DNA of 64,000 bases from CAVOHU01 sp963843385 (GTDB taxonomy: Bacteria; Acidobacteriota; Vicinamibacteria; Vicinamibacterales; JAKQTR01): the NCBI GenBank assembly GCA_963843385.1, contig CAWJJY010000007.1, positions 124,001 to 188,000 on the forward strand, in the 5' to 3' direction. The position numbers were made by a program, and so were the translations under genes. Shown here piece by piece: positions 1 through 8,730 of the stretch. Under the pieces are notes generated by a model. That model saw only the letters and a list, made by a program, of their open reading frames with translations, had not been told where the DNA came from and searched no databases. Position 1 is the first letter of the stretch. Every line of letters begins with the position of its first letter.

Positions 1-363
1 GCCGAGCTGATCGGGAAGGACGACGAAGTACTTCGAGGTGTCCAGCACCTGGCCGGGACCGAAGAGCACGCCGGCGAACGACGGCACCATGAAGACCCCG
101 CCGCGCCGGTTGGTGCCGTGGAGAATCAGCACGGCGTTCTTCGCGCGGCCGCTGCTGTCTCGCTCGAGCGTGCCGATTGTCGTGTAGTGCAGGCGGACTT
201 CGGGCAGCGACTGACCGTCGGAGAACCTGAAGTCGCGCACGACGAAATCGCCTTCCCTGGGCGGGACAGCGGTCAGCGGCGCGTTCTGCTGCGCAACGAC
301 GGACGCCGCGGTGCCCGCGAGCACGGCCATCAGGGCGAGCCGTCGCCACACACTGGCTTTCAT
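1..363 (-). CDS. Alpha/beta-fold hydrolase, MetX/homoserine acetyltransferase-like (C-terminus outside the window)
   Basis: The first 121 codons of a secreted alpha/beta hydrolase are visible. A Sec signal peptide (residues 1-25, ending AASVVAQQ) is followed by a mature part with features of the homoserine O-acetyltransferase-like hydrolases: the strand-plus-loop VLILHGTNR and the later YFVVLPDQLG. The nucleophile elbow lies beyond the window edge, so catalytic competence cannot be judged. The ATG follows a purine-rich GGAGCGAGG. It is the last visible gene of a minus-strand run (alcohol dehydrogenase, MFS transporter, amidohydrolase), 67 nt after the amidohydrolase stop, which suggests a periplasmic ester or lactone cleavage step in a catabolic operon. 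The substrate is unknown. Confidence 0.8.
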   Translation of the reverse strand, partial: MKASVWRRLALMAVLAGTAASVVAQQNAPLTAVPPREGDFVVRDFRFSDGQSLPEVRLHYTTIGTLERDSSGRAKNAVLILHGTNRRGGVFMVPSFAGVLFGPGQVLDTSKYFVVLPDQLG

Positions 364-430
364 CCTCGCTCCACCGCTCCGAGGAGACAACCTCACCGAA
401 TCGCCACCGCCGTGGATTCCGCTCGCCATC

Positions 431-1501
431 TCAGGCTAACCGCAGCATCTTCGCCGCGTTGCCGCCGAGTATCGCCGCCGTTTCGTCGGGCTTCAGCCCG
501 GCCTCGCGGATGAAGTTGGCGGAGACCTTGTACATGTCACCCGTTTCGTACGGAAAATCAGATCCAAACACCATCTTGTCGGCGCCAAACGCGGCGATCG
601 ACGCGTGGAGAGCCGGGACATCGCCGTAATCGACGGTGTCGTAGTACATCCTGCGCAGCGCGAGACTCGGCCGCTCCGGCATCTGCGGGTACTCCCACGT
701 CGAGACGCTGTCCAGGCGCTTCAGCAGCACCGGAAGCGCGCCTCCCAGGTGCGGGACGATGATCGTCACGTTCGGGAATTTCCTGGGAATCCCCTGTTGA
801 ATCAGGTGGAGGGCCGCGACCGAGTCCTCGGTGGGCGCGCCGATCATCCATGTCAGATGGTGATCCGCGATGAGGGGTGAGTACACCGAGTTGCCGGCCG
901 GATGGAGGCACAGCGCGGTCGATCGCCGGTTCATCTCCTCGAACACGGGCAGGAAGGCGGGATTGGCGACCGACTTGTCGAGGATCATGGTCGAGAGGCC
1001 GACGCCAACCGCTCCCAAGTCGAACGCGCGTTGCAGTTCCTTCAGCGCCTCGTCGACGTGCGGCATCGGCAAGGCAGCGAAGAACCGGAACTTCCTCGGC
1101 CAGGTGCGGGCGGCGTCCGCGAGCAGGTCGTTCGCCATCCTGGCCGCGGTGACGGCGTTCGTCTTGTTCTCGAAGTGCGGCACCTGCGGAGAGACCGACA
1201 GGATCTGCAGGTCGACAGCGGCGGCGTCCATGAGCGCGAAGCGCGCATCCATCTCGCCCGGCGCAATTCCCGCCTTCCGGCCGCGCTGGGTCCCGGTGTC
1301 CAACTTGCCGTAGCGCTGCACGAGATCGAGGTACGCCTCCGGGAAGAGGTGCGCATGCACGTCGATGACGGGACCCTTCTGTTCCCGTCCGGCGGCCCGA
1401 TTCACGAACTCGGGAAGCCCCGCCCACAAGAAACCGGCCGCGGCCAACGTCCCGGCGCGTAACACGTCGCGGCGTCCCCAGCCTCCGTCATCTCGTTTCA
1501 T
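431..1501 (-). CDS. TAT-exported amidohydrolase / ACMSD-like decarboxylase family
   Basis: A 356-residue metal-dependent hydrolase of the TIM-barrel amidohydrolase-2 family, which includes aminocarboxymuconate-semialdehyde decarboxylase and related decarboxylases and hydrolases. A twin-arginine-like leader (GRRDVLRAGTLAAAGFLWAG, residues 9-28) implies export. Metal-binding features are the HAH pair at residues 49-51 (VIDVHAHLFP), a barrel histidine in CLHPAGN near residue 199, PHLGG near 251, and the late aspartate in VFGSDFPYE near 315. Length is normal for the family. A GGAGGCAGAGGACC stretch precedes the ATG. The gene lies 18 nt downstream of the MFS transporter gene and is almost certainly cotranscribed with it. 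The family decarboxylates or hydrolyses small aromatic or cyclic acids; the exact substrate cannot be read from sequence. Confidence 0.88.
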   Translation of the reverse strand: MKRDDGGWGRRDVLRAGTLAAAGFLWAGLPEFVNRAAGREQKGPVIDVHAHLFPEAYLDLVQRYGKLDTGTQRGRKAGIAPGEMDARFALMDAAAVDLQILSVSPQVPHFENKTNAVTAARMANDLLADAARTWPRKFRFFAALPMPHVDEALKELQRAFDLGAVGVGLSTMILDKSVANPAFLPVFEEMNRRSTALCLHPAGNSVYSPLIADHHLTWMIGAPTEDSVAALHLIQQGIPRKFPNVTIIVPHLGGALPVLLKRLDSVSTWEYPQMPERPSLALRRMYYDTVDYGDVPALHASIAAFGADKMVFGSDFPYETGDMYKVSANFIREAGLKPDETAAILGGNAAKMLRLA

Positions 1502-1519
1502 TGGTCCTCTGCCTCCCGC

Positions 1520-2761
1520 TCATGAGGACATTTCCTTCGGGCGGAGCCCCAGCGCCAGCACTGCGGCGATCATCGAGAACAGCGAGATCTGCACTCCGAA
1601 CGCGGCCGCCCAGCCGATCCGGTTGGCGAAGAACCCCATCAGGTAGCCGGCCAGCGCGCTCGAGGTGTAGAGGCTCGTGACGAACATGCCGGATCCACGG
1701 CTCGAAAGGCTGCGCTGCACGGACCTCACGTGATAGCCGGCCAGATTGACGTAGAGGATCGCGCTCCCGACAACGCCGTAGGTGAACGTCAGCAGGCCCT
1801 GCACACCGGTCGACGCCGGCCCTGACACGAAGAGATACCCGAGCACGGAGGTCGACAGGAACGCGCCGCACAACACGGCTCTCGGCGAGAACCTGTCACC
1901 CAGCCAGCCGCCCCCAATCGACGCCAGCGCGCCGACGCCGAAGAAGCTGTAGACGAATCCCGCGGTCGCCGCCGGGAACGCCAGGCCCTTTGGATCGCGC
2001 AGGAACGTCACGTACATCCCGAGGAACCCGTACAGCACGAGACCGTAGATCAGGCTGATCGCCGTGAGCAGGATCGTGTTCCTGTTCATCAGCGACGATG
2101 CGCCGCCCTTCGTCTCCCGCGCGGCGGCCGCCTGCTTCGTCTCGCTGAACCACTGCCGCACGACCAGGCCGATCGCCGCGATCATCACGTAGCCGGCTGC
2201 GCCGAACACGAGCATCGGCGTGCGCCAGTTGCCGTAGGTCTTGAGCAGCCAGCTCGCGATGAGCGGTGCGGCGATCCCGCCGAGTCCGTAGCAGAAGTTG
2301 ACCGAGCCGATCGCGGCGCCGCGATGACGGTGGAAGTAGCTCGCGGCGAGCGCGAACATCACCGTCGCTTCCATGGCCATGCCCACACCCATGACGGCGA
2401 GGCACAAGACGAGCGACCAGAAGCCGGTCGCCACGGTCGTCAGCGCGACCGCCGACGAGAAGATCGCGATGCCGGCCAGCAGCACCGTCTTGCGCGGGAA
2501 ACGCGACAGCAGGAAGCCGGTCGGCAGGCCGCCAAGGCCCAGCCCAAGCGTGAAGATCGTCGTCAGGAGCCCGGTCTGCGCGAGACTGAATTGAAATTCC
2601 TGGCGGACATTGGTCGCCACGGTCGGCAGCAGGAACCGGTTGGCCGCCATGAGTGCGTACGACAGCAGCAACACGCAGTACATGACGATGGCGACCGTGG
2701 TCCGGCGGGGCTCGTCGGACCCGGTGCTCACGGGGTCGGCCACGGTCGTGGTCACCGGCAT
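1520..2761 (-). CDS. MFS transporter, OFA/NNP-like organic anion type
   Basis: A 413-residue integral membrane protein with about twelve hydrophobic helices. The loop 2-3 signature region reads GLPTGFLLSRFPRKT and matches the major facilitator motif A pattern. The N-terminal 25 residues are polar and cytoplasmic. A GAGGAGAG ribosome site sits 4 nt before the ATG. It lies 22 nt after the alcohol dehydrogenase stop and 18 nt before the amidohydrolase, in the middle of a catabolic operon, so it probably imports the compound handled by these enzymes. The substrate is not recognisable; the closest general resemblance is to oxalate/formate and monocarboxylate-type MFS proteins, judged from layout only. 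Confidence 0.85.
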   Translation of the reverse strand: MPVTTTVADPVSTGSDEPRRTTVAIVMYCVLLLSYALMAANRFLLPTVATNVRQEFQFSLAQTGLLTTIFTLGLGLGGLPTGFLLSRFPRKTVLLAGIAIFSSAVALTTVATGFWSLVLCLAVMGVGMAMEATVMFALAASYFHRHRGAAIGSVNFCYGLGGIAAPLIASWLLKTYGNWRTPMLVFGAAGYVMIAAIGLVVRQWFSETKQAAAARETKGGASSLMNRNTILLTAISLIYGLVLYGFLGMYVTFLRDPKGLAFPAATAGFVYSFFGVGALASIGGGWLGDRFSPRAVLCGAFLSTSVLGYLFVSGPASTGVQGLLTFTYGVVGSAILYVNLAGYHVRSVQRSLSSRGSGMFVTSLYTSSALAGYLMGFFANRIGWAAAFGVQISLFSMIAAVLALGLRPKEMSS

Positions 2762-2783
2762 CTGCTCTCCTCAGGGCGTCCCG

Positions 2784-3798
2784 TCAGTGCTCCAGGACGA
2801 CCTTCATCCGGCCGTCGACATCGGTTCTCATCAGTTCAATCGCCCGCCCGAGATCGGAGACCGGCATCGTGTGCGTGATCAGGGGCCGAAGCCTGACGAC
2901 GCCCCTGGCAACGAGGCCGATCGAGTCGGGGAAGTCCTCGCCTTTCGCGGCCCGCGAGTTCACGATGTTCAGTTCCTTGTAGTAGAGCTGATAGAACGGC
3001 AGCCTCGCTTCGGTGCCGGTCGTGATGCCGAACAGCTGAAGCGTGCCGCCGGGTCGGATCATCGTGATGGCGTCGGCGATCGATTGCACGACGCCGGTGG
3101 TCTCGAAGACCACATCCGGGCCCACGGCCGCCGGTCAGCTCGACGACGCGGCGGATCGTGTCCTGGTTGGAGGGCAAGGTGATCTCGGCACCAAGCGCCT
3201 CGGCGAGACCGCGTTTCCACTCGCTCCGCGTGATGCCGATGACCGGATACGCCCCGCGCGCCTTCGCGAGCTGCATGTGAAGCTGACCGGCGACGCCAAG
3301 CCCCGCGACAACGACCGACTGGCCCGCGAATACGCCGGTGCGGCGCTGCGCGTGCACACACGTCGTCAGCACCTGGATCGCCGGCGCTGACCGCGGATCG
3401 ATCCCCTCAGGCAGGCGGAACACATGGCTTCGCGGCGCGACGACGTATTCCGCGAAGCCGCCGTCCGAGTCACGCCCGAGCAGTGAGCCGTTCGGGCAGA
3501 GATTGGTCAGGCCCGCCCGGCAGCTGAAACAGGAGCCGCAGTACACCGACGGGTCGATGACGACGTGATCGCCGCGCTGGAGGGCCTGGCCGTCGAAGCC
3601 CTCGACGACCTCGCCGCTCATCTCGTGACCCATGATGCGGGGGTAGCTCACCGGGATGGCGCCGGTGAAGATCTTGAGGTCCGTGCCGCAGGTTGCGCTG
3701 TGCATCACCCGGACCAGGACCTGATGCGGTCCGGGCGCCGGCGTCGGAACCTCTTCGGCGGCGAGGTCGCGCGGCGATCTCAACACCATCGCTTTCAT
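2784..3798 (-). CDS. Zinc-dependent alcohol dehydrogenase (frameshifted)
   Basis: A medium-chain dehydrogenase/reductase of about 337 residues once a one-base frameshift is repaired. Catalytic zinc ligands are visible as C37 (ATCGTD) and H58-E59 (GHEMSGE). The structural zinc lobe has C87, C90, C93 and C101. The Rossmann glycines are in VVVAGLGVAG near residue 165. Frame breaks within the GGG run complementary to 3121-3123. The N-terminal frame runs to 2836 with nonsense residues after GGRGP, while the true C-terminus (PDVVFETTG onwards) is open in the next frame to 2784. One surplus G explains everything. It is the first gene of the minus-strand operon. The reaction is probably NAD(P)-dependent oxidation of an alcohol or polyol such as a sorbitol or threonine-type substrate; specificity is unknown. 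It may be intact in the organism if the extra base is a sequencing error. Confidence 0.85.
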
Positions 3799-4223
3799 GC
3801 CGGCCGTCCCCTCGGATCACGAGCGGGTCCGACCCGGTCGCCCGCACCGCAGTTGCGGCACATGCGTCACGATGATGCCCGGTTCGATCTCGGGCCGGTT
3901 GATCGCCGGTCAGAAACCGCTTCGGGAAGATCGGCGCCCCGGGTGCACCCCATCTACTCGACTGTCAGGTAATTGGGGTCCACTATACCTCATGAAGGGG
4001 CAACCCATCTCCGTCATCGTCACCGCGTGAAAATCCGTCCGCGGCCCTGTCGGAAGACGTCCGGTCAAAGGGAGTTGTCGGTGCTGGCCGAGACTGACCG
4101 CGGAGCCGCCGCGCGACCCCTTCTTGGAAGGAAAGGGGCCGCGCACAGAATGCAATCGGGGCGGTGTCAGTCCTGCAACCGATGGGGCCAGTCCTCTCGA
4201 GATCGTGCAGCCGTCGATGCCTG
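3799..4223. other. Intergenic region, no supported gene
   Basis: Short open frames on both strands here lack ribosome sites and protein-like composition. The interval holds the upstream region of the alcohol dehydrogenase operon and, at its right end, the 3' flank of the TonB-domain lipoprotein gene with a hairpin at 4111-4144. Confidence 0.5.
4111..4144 (-). terminator. Hairpin downstream of TonB-domain lipoprotein
   Basis: Twelve-base arms (GCGCGACCCCTT and AAGGGGCCGCGC) pair with a single mismatch around a 10-nt loop, 80 nt past the stop of the minus-strand gene. No uridine tract follows, so a Rho-independent role is only suggested. Confidence 0.35.
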
Positions 4224-4883
4224 CTACTGCTTGAAGTTGACCGTGACGGTCATGAGAACCGGCACGGGCACGCCGTTCAGGAGCGTTGGGAAGTAGACCC
4301 ACTGGCGCACCGCGTCAAGCGCGGCCTGATCGAGCAGCGGAATCGAGCGCACGACCCTCGCGTCTATGACTTTCCCGTCGGTTCCAATCGTCGCTTCGAT
4401 CATGACCTCCCCGGAGACTCGCGCCGACTGCGCAAGGGCCGGGTACACAGGCTCGACGCCGGAGATCTTGATTGGTGCCTTGATCTTGCCCCCGACGCGG
4501 AGCGCCGCCTTCCTGGCCTTCTCTATGGCCGCGGCGGCATCAGCTTTGGCTTTGATCGCGGCCGCATCGGCCAGCCCCTTGCCTGCGATAGCATCGGCCG
4601 CCGCCTTGTCGCCCGCCGCCTTCGCTGCGACTGCGAGTTCCCTGGTCCTGTCGTACGACTTGAACCACTTGCCTTCCTGGACTTTCAGCTCGGCGTCGAG
4701 GGCGGCCCGGGCATCCTGGGCCGCTTTCAGCGACTCGGCGGCATACTGACCCGCAAGCGCAGTCGTGGCCGGGTCGAGGGAGGCCTTGGCGGCCTCCACG
4801 TCCGTGTTGGGCGGCGAGGCGCAGCCCGTGACAATGATCGCGAGGCCCAACGCAATCGCCTGGAAGCTGGCAATAGCACGCAT
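4224..4883 (-). CDS. Lipoprotein with DUF4398-like helical region and TonB C-terminal domain
   Basis: 219 residues. The leader MRAIASFQAI... ends in a lipobox (IVTGC, C21), so the protein is probably lipid-anchored. Residues 25-130 are Ala/Lys-rich helix with heptad-like spacing (AKASLDPATTALAGQYAAES), resembling DUF4398-type lipoproteins. Residues 140-219 are a TonB C-terminal domain (VEPVYPALAQSARVSGEV, then LLDQAALDAVRQWVYFPTLL). The ATG at 4883 is chosen because GGAAGGAAG lies about 6 nt upstream; the frame stays open further upstream without a credible start. Classical TonB proteins have an N-terminal transmembrane helix working with ExbBD. A lipobox instead means it cannot couple to ExbBD in the usual way, so it may act as a passive adaptor. 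The last 45 residues closely match the TonB protein at 30096-30806. Confidence 0.82.
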   Translation of the reverse strand: MRAIASFQAIALGLAIIVTGCASPPNTDVEAAKASLDPATTALAGQYAAESLKAAQDARAALDAELKVQEGKWFKSYDRTRELAVAAKAAGDKAAADAIAGKGLADAAAIKAKADAAAAIEKARKAALRVGGKIKAPIKISGVEPVYPALAQSARVSGEVMIEATIGTDGKVIDARVVRSIPLLDQAALDAVRQWVYFPTLLNGVPVPVLMTVTVNFKQ

Positions 4884-5107
4884 GATGTGTCTTCCTTCCT
4901 CAAGCGCCGGCTCAACGGTATTCGCACCTGGATGCCCGGGATAGGCAGGCAGTGCACCCGTTCGCGCCTGCTGTAGCGAGTTATCCGTCACCCGCCGACC
5001 GGCACCCGAAGGGCTCGCGGTGCAGTCGACAAGCCCGAGGGGCCCGGACGCGACGCGTGCAACGACGGAGCGCGGTGTCTCCGGTTTCATCGGTCGTGGC
5101 CGGATGG

Positions 5108-5290
5108 TCAACGCATCATCGAGCCTCCGCCGAGGCTGCCAGTGAGCCAGACGATCAGCACGATGATCAGCACAAGACCCAGCAGTCCGCCGCCATAGTG
5201 CGGCGTGCGCCACCCCGCACCACGGCCGTAGTAGAGGCCACCGCCTCCGCCAACGAGAAGCAGCACAACGACAATCAGGAGGATCAGCAT
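5108..5290 (-). CDS. Small two-helix membrane protein, DUF3309-like
   Basis: A 60-residue protein made of an N-terminal hydrophobic helix (MLILLIVVVLLLVGGGGG), a short Tyr/Gly/Arg loop (YYGRGAGWRTPHYGG) and a second helix (LLGLVLIIVLIVWLTGSL). This resembles the tiny glycine-rich inner-membrane proteins grouped as DUF3309. An AGGTG sequence 6 nt before the ATG is a fair ribosome site. The hydrophobic pattern and balanced codon positions argue for a real gene despite its size. Function is unknown; related short proteins are often stress-induced. It is separated by about 220 nt from the lipoprotein gene on the same strand and is probably its own unit. Confidence 0.7.
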   Translation of the reverse strand: MLILLIVVVLLLVGGGGGLYYGRGAGWRTPHYGGGLLGLVLIIVLIVWLTGSLGGGSMMR

Positions 5291-6162
5291 GACGGCACCT
5301 GTTTCGTTCCGAGTTCACGGGCCGGACGGGCCCGTCCATGTCAAACCCAGCCACGATCATACGGGCCGCAAAGCGGGGTGTCTGTTCACTCTGGAACACA
5401 TGCGCATTCCGATGGCGGGCGGCGTGGCTGGCGTCCGGGCGCCCGTCTGCGCTTCCCGTCCCAGATCACGAAGCGCGAAGACGATCGCGGGTCGCACCTC
5501 GCCGGACAACCTGACGCTTTGTGGGCCGATGGAGCTGTTCGGCCGACGCTCGACTCGCACGACCTGCTGCCGCCTCTCGTTTGGGGACCACGGCCAGGGC
5601 GATTGAATCGACTTCCAGCGATTCTGCGTACGCCCGAGCTCAGAAGGGCGGCCGTGTGATACCCTCTCAGCCCTCACCCAATCCTGATCTCCGGTCACGA
5701 TTGACGACGCCCACGGGGTTCACGGCGAAGGGCCCGTCGGGCGGCACGAGCACGACGGCGCGCTGACGGCCCGCGAGGATCGCGCTGGACCTCACAGCGC
5801 ATGACGCCTCTGGAGGAACGCCTGTCGATCTTCCGTCGTTGTCTTGCTGTCGTAGTCATGGCCGCCGCGGGTGTCGTACCGGCCGGCGCGCGGCTGCCGC
5901 CGGGCATCACGACGCAGGCGCGCGTGGCGACCACCGGCATCCACCGGAGTGTCATTCAGGACGAGCCTCCATCCGCCATGACGGGTCGGCGGTCGGCCGC
6001 CGGACCTCCGCACAGGGCTACGCCCCTCGAGCGATGGTGCCCGCGATGACTCCTCACTTCGCTTCGCCGTCCTCTTGCGCCCGCCTGTCTGCGAGCGGAT
6101 CCGAGTCAGACGTCACCCCACCGTCCCAAGCGCGGGACAGGTCAAGCAAGGAGACCGCAATA
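5291..6162. other. Long intergenic stretch, no supported gene
   Basis: About 870 nt without a convincing gene. One plus-strand frame (5801-6049) has a signal-peptide-like segment (CLAVVVMAAAGVVPAGA) but no ribosome site and an implausible C-terminus. The right end carries the leader of the delta-60 repeat gene, with AAGGAG at 6148-6153. Confidence 0.45.
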
Positions 6163-8508
6163 ATGCGCCCCATTCAGATTCGGACTCGCATCGTGGCCGT
6201 GGTGTGCGCCGTGCTGGCAACCAGCGCCGTCACGCGCGCGCAGTCGCTCGACGTGGGTTTCAACCCGGGCGCGAACCTGGGCGTCCTGGCCCTTGTGGTG
6301 CAGGAGGACGGGAAGATCGTGGTCGGCGGCGACTTCACGACGCTGGGCGGCGGCGGTACCGGCACGACGACGCGTAACCGGATTGGCCGGCTCAATCCGG
6401 ACGGCTCGCTCGACACGAGCTTCAACCCCGGGGCAAATGATACCGTCCGCGCCTTGGCGGTGCAGCAGGATGGAAAGATCCTGGTCTGCGGCGACTTCAC
6501 GACGCTGGGCGGCGGCGGTACCGGCACGACAACGCGTTACTACATCGGCCGGCTCAATCCGGACGGCTCACTCGACACGAGCTTCGATCCGGGCACGAAC
6601 AACACCGTCGACGCGGTGGTGCTGCAGCAGGATCAGAAGATCGTGGTCGGCGGCTATTTCACGTCCTTGGGCGGCGGCGGCACCGGTACGACGGTTCGCA
6701 ATCGAATCGGCCGGCTCAACGCGAATGGCTCGCTCGACACGAGCTTCGGTCCTGGCGCGAACGGTCCCGTCTACGCTCTGGCGTTGCAGCCCGATGAGCG
6801 GATCCTCGTCGGCGGCTTCTTCACGACACTCGCCGACGGCGTGATCGGCACGACGCCGCGCTTCAACATCGGTCGGGTCTACGCCGACGGCTCAATCGAC
6901 ACGAGTTTCGATCCCGGCGCGAACAGCTACGTCTACGCCCTGGGGCTGCAGACGGGTGGGAAGATCCTGGTCGGCGGCTCTTTCACGACCCTGGGCGGCG
7001 GCGGCACCGGCACGACGTCCCGCAACTACATCGGCCGGCTCGACGCCGACGGATCGATCGACGCGAGCTTCAATCCCGGCGCGAACAACTTCGTCCTGGC
7101 CCTGGCAGTGCAGACGGATGAAAAGGTCGTGCTCGGTGGCAACTTCTCGAAGCTGGGCGGCGGCACCGGCACGACGACGCGCAATCGAATCGGCCGGCTC
7201 AACGCAAACGGCTCGCTCGACACGAGCTTCGATCCGGGCGTGAACAATTGGGTCGCCGTCTTGGCGTTGCAGACGGATGAGAAGATCCTGCTCGGCGGAC
7301 AGTTCACCACACTGGGTGGCGGCGGCACGGGCACGACGACGCGCAACTTCATCGGCCGGCTCACAGTGTCGGCTGGCGCGCCCAGCGGCCTGACGGGATC
7401 GACGGTCGGAACGACGCTCAATCTGTCGTGGACTGCGCCCGCGAATGGTGAACCGCCTACCGCCTACATCATCGAGGCCGGGTCGGCGCCAGGGTGGTCG
7501 GATCTCGCGAACTTCAGCACGGGCAACACGTCGACCTCGTTCGTGGGGACCGGCGTGCCGACCGGTGAGTACTACCTGCGCGTACGGTCGACGAATTCGC
7601 ACGGGACGAGTTCGCCGTCCAATGAAATCCGTCTGATCGTCGGGACGGTCCTGCCTGGAGCGCCGAGCGCGTTGCGCGGCTGGGCCTCCGGGTCGACGCT
7701 GAGCCTTGCATGGGAGGCACCCACGACCGGCAGCCCAGCCAGCGCATACATCATCGAGGTGGGATCGGCTGCCGGACTAAGGGACATCGCGTACTTCTCA
7801 ACCTACAACACCCTGACGTCCTTCAGCGCGCCAGATGTCCCGAACGGCCGGTACTTCTTCCGCGTCAGCGCGGTCAACAGCGTTGGGACCGGCTTCCCAT
7901 CCAATGAGGTGCTGGTGGTGGTGGGTCCGCCGGCACCGGGACCGCCGAGCGGGCTGACGTGGAGTTCGGCCGGATCGACCATCCTGCTGACGTGGACGGC
8001 GCCGGTTTCGGGCGGCGCCCCGACCGCCTACACGATCGAAGCGGGATCGACCACGGGTTTGGCGAACCTCGCGAACTTCTCGACCGGCAACACTGCGACG
8101 TCGTATGCAGCAGTCGGGATCGGAAACGGGACGTACGTCGTGCGGGTCAAGGCGAGCAACACCGGTGGCACGAGCGCGGCGTCCAACGAGGTCCCGCTCG
8201 TCGTCGGCTGCACCGGTGCGCCAGATGCGCCGAGCAGCTTCCACACGATCGTCAACAGCGGCGGTACAGTGCAATTCGCATGGACCGCGCCCAGCTTCGC
8301 CGCGAGCAGCAATGGGCCGACAACCTACGTGCTCGAGGCGGGGTCGGCTCCGGGGCTCTCGGATCTTGCCGTCAGGGATCTTGGGGGGCCAGCCACGACG
8401 GTCACCATTGGCGGCATCGTCTCAGGCATCTACTCCGTGCGTGTAAGAGCGAGAAACGACTGCGGCACCAGCTCGGCGTCGAACGAATTCCTGCTAATCG
8501 TGCTGTAG
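6163..8508 (+). CDS. Secreted delta-60 repeat beta-propeller with four fibronectin type III domains
   Basis: A 781-residue exported protein. The ATG at 6163 is preceded by AAGGAG (6148-6153) and starts a Sec signal peptide ending near TRAQS (residue 28). Residues about 30-405 contain seven copies of a 54-residue delta-60-type repeat, each with GGxFTTLGGG, an IGRLNPDGSLDTSF-like segment and a QxDGKILVGG strand; seven such units are expected to close a propeller. Residues about 405-781 form four FN3-like domains, each starting near APSGL and containing an SWTAP/YIIEAGS pair. No sortase or type IX sorting tail is evident. Likely an extracellular or cell-surface binding protein; no enzymatic motif is seen. 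The repeats are nearly identical at DNA level (162-bp period), indicating recent duplication or gene conversion. Confidence 0.85.
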   Translation: MRPIQIRTRIVAVVCAVLATSAVTRAQSLDVGFNPGANLGVLALVVQEDGKIVVGGDFTTLGGGGTGTTTRNRIGRLNPDGSLDTSFNPGANDTVRALAVQQDGKILVCGDFTTLGGGGTGTTTRYYIGRLNPDGSLDTSFDPGTNNTVDAVVLQQDQKIVVGGYFTSLGGGGTGTTVRNRIGRLNANGSLDTSFGPGANGPVYALALQPDERILVGGFFTTLADGVIGTTPRFNIGRVYADGSIDTSFDPGANSYVYALGLQTGGKILVGGSFTTLGGGGTGTTSRNYIGRLDADGSIDASFNPGANNFVLALAVQTDEKVVLGGNFSKLGGGTGTTTRNRIGRLNANGSLDTSFDPGVNNWVAVLALQTDEKILLGGQFTTLGGGGTGTTTRNFIGRLTVSAGAPSGLTGSTVGTTLNLSWTAPANGEPPTAYIIEAGSAPGWSDLANFSTGNTSTSFVGTGVPTGEYYLRVRSTNSHGTSSPSNEIRLIVGTVLPGAPSALRGWASGSTLSLAWEAPTTGSPASAYIIEVGSAAGLRDIAYFSTYNTLTSFSAPDVPNGRYFFRVSAVNSVGTGFPSNEVLVVVGPPAPGPPSGLTWSSAGSTILLTWTAPVSGGAPTAYTIEAGSTTGLANLANFSTGNTATSYAAVGIGNGTYVVRVKASNTGGTSAASNEVPLVVGCTGAPDAPSSFHTIVNSGGTVQFAWTAPSFAASSNGPTTYVLEAGSAPGLSDLAVRDLGGPATTVTIGGIVSGIYSVRVRARNDCGTSSASNEFLLIVL
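6300..7362 (+). repeat. Seven-unit 162-bp coding tandem repeat
   Basis: The delta-60 units repeat every 162 bp (for example GGCGGCGGTACCGGCACGAC recurs at 6349 and 6511). Units 1, 2, 5 and 7 are closest; unit 4 has diverged in the loop (ADGVIG instead of GGGGTG). Such an array can expand or contract by recombination in frame. Confidence 0.8.
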
Positions 8509-8730
8509 GACGCCGAAGGTCCCATGGAAGCCCCTCGGGGAAGTTGACGTGCGGACACGACTGGGATCAACAGCTCCCCGGCCCGAAATGTTCGGACGAA
8601 TATCCGCACCGTTGCACACGTTTGCGGCTAGTATCGCGCTACCTCGTTGGCAGACACACTGGCAACCTCGGACCACGCCGTCCCGACGTGGTCCGGGCGG
8701 ACGCTCATTCCTGAGCGGAAAGGTCACCAC

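Noticed and set aside
4884..5399. N-terminal extension of the TonB-domain lipoprotein
   Set aside because: The upstream codons are Arg/Pro-rich nonsense, overlap the small DUF3309-like gene, and the lipobox signal plus ribosome site fix the start at 4883.
5801..6049. Short plus-strand frame with a signal-like segment
   Set aside because: No ribosome site, and the residues after the hydrophobic part are not protein-like.
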